Part shown: positions 8,885 through 16,151 of the stretch, one piece after another | Layout: every line of letters begins with the position of its first letter | Numbering within the stretch: position 1 is the stretch's first letter | Assembly: GCA_934454145.1 (NCBI GenBank) | Contig: CAKSFT010000010.1 | Coordinates: forward strand, 62,001 to 126,000 | DNA from: an uncultured Clostridia bacterium | Lineage (GTDB): Bacteria > Bacillota > Clostridia > UBA1381 | Reading direction: 5' to 3' | Length of the DNA stretch: 64,000 nt | Notes under the pieces: generated by a model | Told to the model about the DNA's origin: nothing | Database searches by the model: none | The model's input: the letters and a program-made list of their open reading frames with translations, nothing else | Made by a program: the position numbers and the translations under genes

Positions 8885-11710
8885 TCAAAGGCTTTCGATG
8901 TTGCTCCTGAATCTCTTTGCAACAGGGTTCTCAGTTCTCAAATCAAGCTGACAGATAACATATTTTTTCCCTTCATATTCTTTTACACCGCAGGCAAGCA
9001 CAGGAATCCAATTCCCGTCCTCGTCCATGTTTCCGCTTGTCAGAATCGGTTCAAAGCCCTCTGCCTCAAAGGTGTTGTACAATATTGGCGTTATCATATC
9101 CGCTCCTTTGTCATACCAGTACGAAAAGTCTTTTTTCTCAAATTCTTTCACCGCTGCATGCCCCGTATTCCTCGAGGCAAAGTGAAGCGGCAGCATACCG
9201 CATTGCTTAACTCTGACCGTTTCGCCCGCGATTTCATATTCGCCCGGTTCAAGCTTTTCTATTATAACCACATTGTCATTCTTTTGTGTCGGCTCAACAT
9301 CGGCAAAAACCTCTATGCCAAAAGTGTTGTACGCAATCACATCTCCGTCCCTGTCGGTAAGCACTGCCTTCAGGACAAACTTTTCACGATTCGGCACATC
9401 GGGGGCAGTGAATTCCGCACTCCCGGCATACTGCGCCGTGCAGTCGTTCAGCCTCACCGCCTGTTTTGCGCTCCTGACAAGCCTGTCACCCAAATAAAGC
9501 TCATAATGTAATGTACAGCCGTCCTCATCGCGGTTTGTGTCGTTGCAGATATGACATTCAATGCTTATCTCTTCGCCCGAGAAGTATGTAAATCTGTCAC
9601 TTCTCAAAGACACCATAATCGGCTCGAGTGAGTTTCTGTATGCAAAATATGCCGGTTTCGGATTTCTTCTGCAATCCATAATTGTCTTCATCCAGCCCGA
9701 CGGCCATGCATCTATAAAGAGATGTATTGCGTTTGAAACCATGTTATCGTCGCGGCGGAATGCGTCTGTCATGATTGAAGTTGCAAACGCCTGAAATTCA
9801 TGGCTTTCTCTCACCCAATCCTCCATGTTATTCTGTGTGTCATAGAAGAAGTAATGGAAGTCCCCTGTCTGCGCCCTCACAATATTTGAAGGATCAAACG
9901 GTTCTTTTGTCCACTCCTTGGGGTATTCCTCCCTCATCACATCGGCAAAATCCAGCCCCTCCGCGCCGTATTCGCCGCAGCCATAATACCAGCCCGGGCG
10001 GACCGGGAGCCAATAGCCCTTGTTAAGCCTTCCGATATCTATGCCGTGGCCGTTGTACCACATAGGATAACAATGGTTATCCGGCATACTCTCCGTCGGC
10101 GGGTCATAGTCCCCGTCCACGTGCTTTATAACTCTGTCCGGGTTGGAAAGATGTACAACAATGTCGCATGCCGTAAAGAACTGTTCCAGTTCCTCACGGT
10201 TCAAATGTCTGTGCGGTTCGTTATTGGCATTCGGGAAAGGCTCATTTATATAGGAAACAACCACATTGCACGGGTGCTTTCTCACCATTCTTTCCATTTC
10301 CTCAACCTGCCTTAAGCCTTCGCAGAACTTTGTTCTTCTCATACAGCCAAAAAGCGGCAAATCGCTTTGGGTCATCAATCCCAGCTTATCACAGTATTCA
10401 TAGATTTCGTCCTGTACAGGTCTTTGTGTAAGGCGCAAAAAGTTCATATTGCAAAGCTTTGCCAAAAGAATGTCATCAATAAGCCTGTCCATATCCTTTT
10501 TCATGACGTCCTGTTGTTCAAATCCCATTGTGTTTGCACCGCGGAGGCGTATCTTTCTGCCGTTGAGATAGAACATTCCCTTTTTCTCAGACTCGGTGTC
10601 CTGTGTAAAACTCCTCATGCCGAACTGCTGCTTTGCTGTGTCACAAAGCTTGTCCCCCGCTTTTACGCGCACCTGCATCTGATAAAGATACGGCGTGTCA
10701 AGTTCCCAAATTTTTGGGTTTTCGATGTCAACTGCAATCTTGTAGATATTTTTGCCCTTTTTGATTGGCAGCGGAATACCCTTGCCGAGTATGTCTTTTA
10801 CCGACGCCTCTGTCAGACTGTCGCCCATCCCCACGGTTTTCACCGTTTCCGGGATATACACATATTTTTCAAAAACCGTTTCCTCAAAATTCTGTCCGTA
10901 CAGCCCCAATTCAATCGTTATGTCCCTGGTGTCATACAATGCGCTCTCAATTTCAACCCAGACTTCGGCGCCGGTTTCCATCGGGCGTACAAATACATCA
11001 GAAATGCTGATGTCCTCTCTGATTTCCACAAAAACATCATTGTATATCCCCATGCCTGCCGGGCAGTGATGCCACCCTTCCGCCGCATCGTCCCAGCCCA
11101 GTCCTGTTGCCGCATACAATTTTTCGCCCTCGGTCTTTTCCTGTGTTGCAAATGCATTGCCCATATAAATATTGTCGTTGTAGAGCTCCACCTTCAGGGT
11201 ATTTTTTCCCTCTTTCACATTCTCTGTTATATCAAACACAAAAGGCGAGAAAAAGCCCTCGTGTGTGCCGACGCATACCCCGTTTATGTACACAACCGCA
11301 TAATAATCGGCACCAAGGAAGTTGATATAAACCGCTTTCCCGTCAAAGTTCCCGATTTCAAATTCGCTTTCATACACCTGTTTTGCATAGCCTATCGGTC
11401 CGCCGTAGTGCGGGATTGTCACCTTTTCTTTTCCGTCCAGTACAAACTCTTTTATATCGATTCTTTTGCGTTTTGATTCCTGTTTTGGCGCATAATCTGC
11501 CAAAAACGGCTCGTATTTTTTTCGCATCTCTGCCAAAGCGTCAAGAAGTTCTTCCTTGTTATCCATCTTTTTTTCCGTCTTGACCGCACTGCCGTTTTCT
11601 TCCAGGCGCACCGATACTTTTTCATATTTTTTTGGTGTTATCTCGGCAAGCTGGTCCATTCTGCCGCCGATTCCGTTTGCCGCAATGTTTGCGAATATAT
11701 CATTTGCCAT
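8885..11710 (-). CDS. Glycoside hydrolase family 2 protein, intracellular
   Basis: A 941-residue GH2-type exo-glycosidase (beta-galactosidase/glucuronidase/mannosidase superfamily). After about 80 leading residues come a jelly-roll sugar-binding domain (GFFSPFVFDITENVKEGKN), an immunoglobulin-like domain, the TIM barrel, and C-terminal beta domains. The acid/base glutamate is in SYINEPFPN (Glu490) and the probable nucleophile in GCGEYGAEGLD (Glu580). There is no signal peptide, so it acts on imported oligosaccharides. I chose ATG 11710 because GGAG lies seven bases upstream; the longer start at 11746 lacks a ribosome binding site. It is the last gene after two CobW-type GTPases. Substrate specificity cannot be read. 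Confidence 0.88.
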   Translation of the reverse strand: MANDIFANIAANGIGGRMDQLAEITPKKYEKVSVRLEENGSAVKTEKKMDNKEELLDALAEMRKKYEPFLADYAPKQESKRKRIDIKEFVLDGKEKVTIPHYGGPIGYAKQVYESEFEIGNFDGKAVYINFLGADYYAVVYINGVCVGTHEGFFSPFVFDITENVKEGKNTLKVELYNDNIYMGNAFATQEKTEGEKLYAATGLGWDDAAEGWHHCPAGMGIYNDVFVEIREDISISDVFVRPMETGAEVWVEIESALYDTRDITIELGLYGQNFEETVFEKYVYIPETVKTVGMGDSLTEASVKDILGKGIPLPIKKGKNIYKIAVDIENPKIWELDTPYLYQMQVRVKAGDKLCDTAKQQFGMRSFTQDTESEKKGMFYLNGRKIRLRGANTMGFEQQDVMKKDMDRLIDDILLAKLCNMNFLRLTQRPVQDEIYEYCDKLGLMTQSDLPLFGCMRRTKFCEGLRQVEEMERMVRKHPCNVVVSYINEPFPNANNEPHRHLNREELEQFFTACDIVVHLSNPDRVIKHVDGDYDPPTESMPDNHCYPMWYNGHGIDIGRLNKGYWLPVRPGWYYGCGEYGAEGLDFADVMREEYPKEWTKEPFDPSNIVRAQTGDFHYFFYDTQNNMEDWVRESHEFQAFATSIMTDAFRRDDNMVSNAIHLFIDAWPSGWMKTIMDCRRNPKPAYFAYRNSLEPIMVSLRSDRFTYFSGEEISIECHICNDTNRDEDGCTLHYELYLGDRLVRSAKQAVRLNDCTAQYAGSAEFTAPDVPNREKFVLKAVLTDRDGDVIAYNTFGIEVFADVEPTQKNDNVVIIEKLEPGEYEIAGETVRVKQCGMLPLHFASRNTGHAAVKEFEKKDFSYWYDKGADMITPILYNTFEAEGFEPILTSGNMDEDGNWIPVLACGVKEYEGKKYVICQLDLRTENPVAKRFRSNIESL

Positions 11711-11750
11711 ATCATATCTCCGTTCCGCCGCCTTGTCCGGCGGCATAATC

Positions 11751-12704
11751 TCAATAAAACTCCGCTACTTCCTTTTCCGGTTTTTCCGCCGCTCTGACGG
11801 TCAAATCCTTTATGACCGGCCCTTTGCCGCCATATGCTTTGTTATATTCAAAGCATAGCGTGCCCGAAACAACCGCCCAGTCTGCATTTTTAAAGTTGCT
11901 GCTTATGCTTCCCTTGCAAATCACGGGGTAAAATTCGATGTCCTCCGCACAGCATGTCATTATGTGGCGCCCTGCCAGAAATGTATTTTTCGGCAGTGCC
12001 TTGTCAAAGCCAACCATCGCCTTGAATGAAATTTTCTTACCTATATATTTTTCAATGTTTTCATTCATGTCGCGATACCAGATTGCATATGCATCATCGC
12101 CAATCTCAATCACGGGTGCGTCAACGTCAAACGGCAGAGGATCCTCGATTTCATCATATTCCACATGTCCGTCGGTATACTCATATGCCATATTTGTCCT
12201 TGCGTTGACCGCACGCACAAGCTTGTGAAATTCCTGCATGTCTGTATTCTCCGTTGCACGGTTAAATACAAGCATCTCTGCGCTTTGCAGTTTGTCAACC
12301 ACAAGACTCCTCATGTTTTGATTAAAGTTTAAGAATGTACCTGTGTCGGCAAGCATCATTTCCTGCACCACTGCCCAGCCCTCGGGCAATGCGTTATAAA
12401 GAGTGTCAAGCATCCACATTCCGTTATACTCAATCAGCACTCGCTCGGCTTTTGCTTTTTTATATATTTCCTCCAAATGTGCGGCGGTGATGTCCTTTTC
12501 GTTTTCCAAAAACTCTATCACAACATTTTTCCCGGAAAATTTTTGGGGGTCATATTCCTCAATTCCCTCTTCACACACAATCAAAAGAGTCTTTTCCTTG
12601 TCGTTGAAGCGCTTATCCTCAAGCGTTTCCTGGATAAACTTTGTCTTCCCCGACTCCAGAAAACCGGTGAAAAGCATAACCGGAACTTTTATATCGTTCA
12701 CCAT
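11751..12704 (-). CDS. CobW-type GTPase fused to a DUF1980-like domain
   Basis: A 317-residue protein. The N-terminal half is a P-loop GTPase of the CobW/COG0523 type, with Walker A GFLESGKT (14-21) and a Walker B-like VLIEYNG (89-95). The guanine-specificity position reads VFNRATE rather than NKxD. The last 100 residues carry GRHIMTCCAED (245-255), the signature of the DUF1980/TIGR03943 domain known from Zur-regulated YcgQ-type proteins. The fusion suggests zinc or other metal handling at a membrane complex, which is inference. It begins nine bases after the stop of the His-rich GTPase gene. The CxCC metal motif of classic members is absent here. Confidence 0.8.
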   Translation of the reverse strand: MVNDIKVPVMLFTGFLESGKTKFIQETLEDKRFNDKEKTLLIVCEEGIEEYDPQKFSGKNVVIEFLENEKDITAAHLEEIYKKAKAERVLIEYNGMWMLDTLYNALPEGWAVVQEMMLADTGTFLNFNQNMRSLVVDKLQSAEMLVFNRATENTDMQEFHKLVRAVNARTNMAYEYTDGHVEYDEIEDPLPFDVDAPVIEIGDDAYAIWYRDMNENIEKYIGKKISFKAMVGFDKALPKNTFLAGRHIMTCCAEDIEFYPVICKGSISSNFKNADWAVVSGTLCFEYNKAYGGKGPVIKDLTVRAAEKPEKEVAEFY

Positions 12705-12713
12705 TACTCCTCC

Positions 12714-13835
12714 TTATTCCGCAAACAACTCTGCAATTTTTTCCGTGTCAATTCCCGAGCCGATTACGCATATACGTCCGATGACCTCTGCCGAGCCAAT
12801 TCTGACGTCCGGTTCGCCCGGCACATAGTCAAAGTGAATCCATTTTCCGTCTTCACCCTCAACAATGCCTTTGGAGCGCAGAATCATGCCGTATTCTGTG
12901 CCCTCCGCAAATTTTTTCAGTATATCTTCAATTTTTTCTTTTGTGAATTTATGGGTTGTTTCTGTCCCCCAGCTTGCAAACACTTCGTCAGCATGGTGGT
13001 CATGATGGCCGTGGTCATGATGATGTCCGCAACAGCATTCGCCGTCATGCTCGTGGTCATGGTGGTGCTCATGCTCATGATGATGGTCATGTTCGTGTTC
13101 GCGCTCATGTTCTTCGTGCTCGTGATGATGGTCATGGTCGTGATGTCCGCATTCACATTCACCGTCATGGTGATGGTGATGTTCATGCTCGTCATGTTTA
13201 TGATGTTCATGCATAAGCTTGTCCATTTCCTGCTTCAAAGTATTCTCTTTTTCGATTGCCGCCAAAAGCTTGTCCCCCGTGAGTTTGTCCCAATCTGTGG
13301 TGACGATGACAGCCTCCTTGTTGTGCTCTCTTATGAGTGCAACAGCCTTTTCTATATTTTCTTCGCTCATTCCGCCCGTGTGGCTGAGAATGACAGATGA
13401 TGCATGTTCAATTTGATTATCGAAAAATTCCCCGAAGTTTTTCATATACATCTTGCACTTTTTGGCGTCAACCACCGCCGTCAAGCCGTTCAGCACCAGT
13501 CCTTCTCCGCTCACGTTGGACACTGCTTTTATGACATCGCTCAGCTTGCCGACGCCCGACGGCTCTATGATGATTCTTTCCGGCGCATATTCTTTTATCA
13601 CTTTTTTCAGCGCTTCCCCAAAGTCGCCCACAAGACTGCAGCATATACAGCCCGAATTCATCTCGGTTATTTCAATCCCGGCGTCGCGCATAAATCCGCC
13701 GTCAATCCCGACTTCGCCAAATTCATTCTCTATCAGTACAACCTTTTCTTTATTATAGCTTTCTTTGATAAGCTTTTTTATGAGCGTTGTTTTGCCTGCG
13801 CCCAGAAATCCTGAAAATATATCAATCTTTGTCAT
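12714..13835 (-). CDS. CobW-family GTPase with very long His-rich segment
   Basis: A 373-residue COG0523 GTPase, a candidate zinc metallochaperone. It shows Walker A GFLGAGKTT (9-17), the metal-binding CxCC motif GCICC (62-66), Walker B EPSG (91-94) and a C-terminal CobW_C domain (about 290-373). Residues 209-281 are almost only His, Asp, Glu, Gly and Cys, including CECG and CCCG pairs, giving an exceptionally large metal-binding arm between the two domains. The NKxD guanine motif is replaced by SHTGG (151-155). It is the second gene of a four-gene minus-strand operon; its partner GTPase follows directly. Confidence 0.92.
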   Translation of the reverse strand: MTKIDIFSGFLGAGKTTLIKKLIKESYNKEKVVLIENEFGEVGIDGGFMRDAGIEITEMNSGCICCSLVGDFGEALKKVIKEYAPERIIIEPSGVGKLSDVIKAVSNVSGEGLVLNGLTAVVDAKKCKMYMKNFGEFFDNQIEHASSVILSHTGGMSEENIEKAVALIREHNKEAVIVTTDWDKLTGDKLLAAIEKENTLKQEMDKLMHEHHKHDEHEHHHHHDGECECGHHDHDHHHEHEEHEREHEHDHHHEHEHHHDHEHDGECCCGHHHDHGHHDHHADEVFASWGTETTHKFTKEKIEDILKKFAEGTEYGMILRSKGIVEGEDGKWIHFDYVPGEPDVRIGSAEVIGRICVIGSGIDTEKIAELFAE

Positions 13836-13869
13836 TTTTCATTCCTCCGTTCCGCCATGGTGCGGTGTT

Positions 13870-15015
13870 TTAATATTCAATCGAACTGTATACAATATTC
13901 CTTAATCTCGGATGTACATACGGTTCCTGAGAATTCAGCATGTGCTGTGCATAGAACACCGAAAGCTTTTTCTCCGGGTCTGCCATAAGATACGCCCCGG
14001 CGGCGCCTCCCCAGCCGAATTCACCAACCGAACCTATAGAGCTGCACTTTGTTCTGTCAATCATTGTTCTCACCGCGGCGCCATAGCCATATCCGTATAT
14101 CGATTCCCACGTCACATCCTTAAGTGCTTCCGCAGAAAGCATATTTGTGCGCATAAGCTCCACAGCGCCCGAAGAAAGGATTCTGCTGCCGTTCGGCGCA
14201 ACGCCGCCGTTTGCAAGGGCAGACGCAAATTTTGCATAATCCTCCACCGTCGATATTATCCCCGCGCCGCCGCTGTCATATTCAGAACCTATGCCGTTTG
14301 AATGAGGATTTATAAAATCTATCTTTTTATACCGCCCGAGTTCTTCGTCAAACCGATACTGCGACGCCATCTGTGATTCAATTTCTTCAGTGAACCTAAA
14401 AGTGGAATTTTCCATACCTATAGGTTCAAAAATATTTTTCTTTACATATTCACCAAACTTCATGCCCGAAACCGCCTCGACCAGTCCGCCGAGGACATCA
14501 AGACAAAGGCTGTACTGCCAATGCTCGCCCGGCTCAAACCACAGCGGCGACTGGGCAATCGCACGGACAATCTCTCTTGTCGGGGACACGCCGCCGCTTG
14601 CCGCCTTTACAGACTGTATGGCTGGTGTGTTCCAGTTATAGTCAAGCCCGGCACTCATTGACAAAAGGTGCTTTATCGTGATATCATGTTCCGCCTTTTT
14701 CAGTTCAAATTTTCCCGGTTCAATTTCCCTTTTCACATACATTTCGGAAAACTCCGGCAAATATTCTTTGACAGGGTTGCAAAGCAGGATTTCTCCGCGC
14801 TCCACAAGCTGCATAACCGCCGCCGCAGTGGCAGGCTTCGTGACAGAATAAAGGAAGTATTTGCTTCCGTCAATCGGCGTCTTTTTATCCACGTCCGCAT
14901 ATCCCGATGTATAGCGGAATACCCGCTTATTTTCCAGATACACTTCACATTCCGCGCCCGGTATTCTCCATGCTGTTATTTTGTCCATAAAATTTTCAAG
15001 ATTTTTAAAATCCAT
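13870..15015 (-). CDS. Serine hydrolase, beta-lactamase/esterase family
   Basis: A 381-residue class C beta-lactamase-fold hydrolase (Pfam Beta-lactamase), more likely an esterase or peptidase-like enzyme than an antibiotic-resistance protein. The catalytic SxxK is SVTK (57-60). The tyrosine motif is YSL in HWQYSLCLDVLGG, and the third box appears as EFGWGGAAG. There is no signal peptide, so it is cytoplasmic. I chose ATG 15015; the frame is open upstream to 15162, but that stretch has no ribosome site and crosses the promoter. It is the first gene of the operon with the two CobW GTPases and GH2, suggesting removal of ester substituents from imported glycans, an inference. Confidence 0.85.
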   Translation of the reverse strand: MDFKNLENFMDKITAWRIPGAECEVYLENKRVFRYTSGYADVDKKTPIDGSKYFLYSVTKPATAAAVMQLVERGEILLCNPVKEYLPEFSEMYVKREIEPGKFELKKAEHDITIKHLLSMSAGLDYNWNTPAIQSVKAASGGVSPTREIVRAIAQSPLWFEPGEHWQYSLCLDVLGGLVEAVSGMKFGEYVKKNIFEPIGMENSTFRFTEEIESQMASQYRFDEELGRYKKIDFINPHSNGIGSEYDSGGAGIISTVEDYAKFASALANGGVAPNGSRILSSGAVELMRTNMLSAEALKDVTWESIYGYGYGAAVRTMIDRTKCSSIGSVGEFGWGGAAGAYLMADPEKKLSVFYAQHMLNSQEPYVHPRLRNIVYSSIEY

Positions 15016-15057
15016 ATTTTTCCACTCTTTTCTGTTAGATTTTTGGCATATACTTAT

Positions 15058-15086
15058 ATTATAGCACTTTATTTTTTTGTTGTCAC
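15058..15086 (-). promoter_or_regulatory. Promoter of the serine hydrolase-CobW-GH2 operon
   Basis: Minus strand GTGACA (15081-15086), 17-bp spacer, extended TGCTATAAT with -10 at 15058-15063. Confidence 0.75.
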
Positions 15087-15155
15087 TACATTTTGGGAAA
15101 ATTTTCTCTATTTTTTGCAGATTTTTATTTGTTTTTCCACTTTTCCATTCACCGC

Positions 15156-15184
15156 TTGACATATCGGTGCTGCAGTGATATTAT
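15156..15184 (+). promoter_or_regulatory. Promoter of the DUF4886 gene
   Basis: TTGACA (15156-15161), 17-bp spacer, TATTAT (15179-15184). It is divergent from the serine hydrolase promoter. Confidence 0.8.
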
Positions 15185-15221
15185 TGTAAAAAGCAAATTA
15201 TATATGACAGGAGGAAAAACC

Positions 15222-15977
15222 ATGATAAAAATACTATCAATCGGCAACAGTTTTTCACAAGACGCCACCAGATATCTTTATGCCCTTGCCAGAAAAGAGG
15301 GCGTGGACATGAGGGTCATAAACCTCTACATCGGCGGCTGTCCCCTGAGCCGCCACTACAGCAACATGCTTTCTGAGGACAGAGAATATGACTTTGAACT
15401 CAACGGTGCGTCAAGCGGAATAAAAGTTTCCCTGAAAGACGCTCTGCTTGCCGAGAAATGCGACGGCTGGGACTTCATCACCCTCCAGCAGGTCAGCAGC
15501 AAAAGCTTTGATTATGAAACATATCAGCCATACCTGAGCCGCCTCGCGGAATATGTGCGGACGTATTCCCCAAAGGCAAAGCTTTTTATGCACCAGACCT
15601 GGAGCTATGCACAGGACAGCCCGCGCCTTACCCAAGAGTTGGGCTACAAAAAGCAGGAGGATATGTTCTCCGACGTCAAATCCGCATACCAAAAGGCCGC
15701 CTCCGACATCGGTGCCGGGATAATCCCATGCGGAGAAACAATGCAAAACCTGATAAAATGCGGAAAAAAGGTGCATCGCGACGGATTCCACGCCGATTTG
15801 GGATATGCAAGATTTGCGCTTTCTGCAACATGGTTTGAAACACTTACCGGGCTGTCTGCCGAAAAAACCGCCTTTGATGATTTTGACAAACCGGTCACCG
15901 TCGAAGAACAAAAACTTGCAAAAGAAGCGGCACATGCGGCGGTTTCGTCATATCAACCAAACCGCGGCATAATTTAA
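15222..15977 (+). CDS. DUF4886 family SGNH-like hydrolase
   Basis: A 251-residue cytoplasmic protein of the DUF4886 family, an SGNH/GDSL-like hydrolase fold often found beside glycan-degradation genes. The nucleophile block is IGNSFSQDA (7-15) and the likely catalytic Asp/His pair is in RDGFHADLGYARF near residue 188. ATG 15222 follows AGGAGG at ideal spacing and a consensus promoter. The open frame before it (from 15093) has no ribosome site. It diverges from the serine hydrolase-GH2 operon, so a deacylase role on imported sugars is plausible but inferred. Confidence 0.85.
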   Translation: MIKILSIGNSFSQDATRYLYALARKEGVDMRVINLYIGGCPLSRHYSNMLSEDREYDFELNGASSGIKVSLKDALLAEKCDGWDFITLQQVSSKSFDYETYQPYLSRLAEYVRTYSPKAKLFMHQTWSYAQDSPRLTQELGYKKQEDMFSDVKSAYQKAASDIGAGIIPCGETMQNLIKCGKKVHRDGFHADLGYARFALSATWFETLTGLSAEKTAFDDFDKPVTVEEQKLAKEAAHAAVSSYQPNRGII

Positions 15978-15992
15978 CTTGCAGTTTGCATG

Positions 15993-16021
15993 AAAAAACA
16001 CGGTTTTGGAATCTGTTTTTT
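15993..16021 (+). terminator. Weak terminator-like hairpin after the DUF4886 gene
   Basis: AAAAAACA (15993-16000) can pair with TGTTTTTT (16014-16021), followed by T-rich sequence. The stem is almost only A-U, so strength is doubtful. Confidence 0.4.
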
Positions 16022-16071
16022 TACACAAATGAAAAATGTTACAAATTTTACAAAAGATTTGCAAAAAAATG

Positions 16072-16099
16072 TAGACTTTTTTCTCATTTGTGGTATAAT
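16072..16099 (+). promoter_or_regulatory. ppdK promoter
   Basis: TAGACT (16072-16077), 16-bp spacer, extended TGGTATAAT with -10 at 16094-16099. Confidence 0.7.
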
Positions 16100-16151
16100 T
16101 AACAATGAGGTGTTATGAAACATCATAAAAAAATTGGTAGGAGGAAAAATA

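Noticed and set aside
10367..11476. 369-codon plus-strand open frame
   Set aside because: Antisense to the well-supported GH2 gene, without a ribosome site or recognisable domains.
12917..13216. Met/Thr/Ile-rich and Gly/His/Asp-rich frames in the His-rich region
   Set aside because: They are alternative frames of the repetitive CAT/CAC-rich stretch of the CobW gene.
13870..15015. Antibiotic-resistance beta-lactamase
   Set aside because: The protein has no signal peptide and lies among glycan-related and metal GTPase genes, so an esterase-type serine hydrolase is more likely.
13870..15162. Longer N-terminus for the serine hydrolase (start at 15162)
   Set aside because: The extra 49 codons cover the promoter and lack a ribosome site, and the family begins near Met at 15015.
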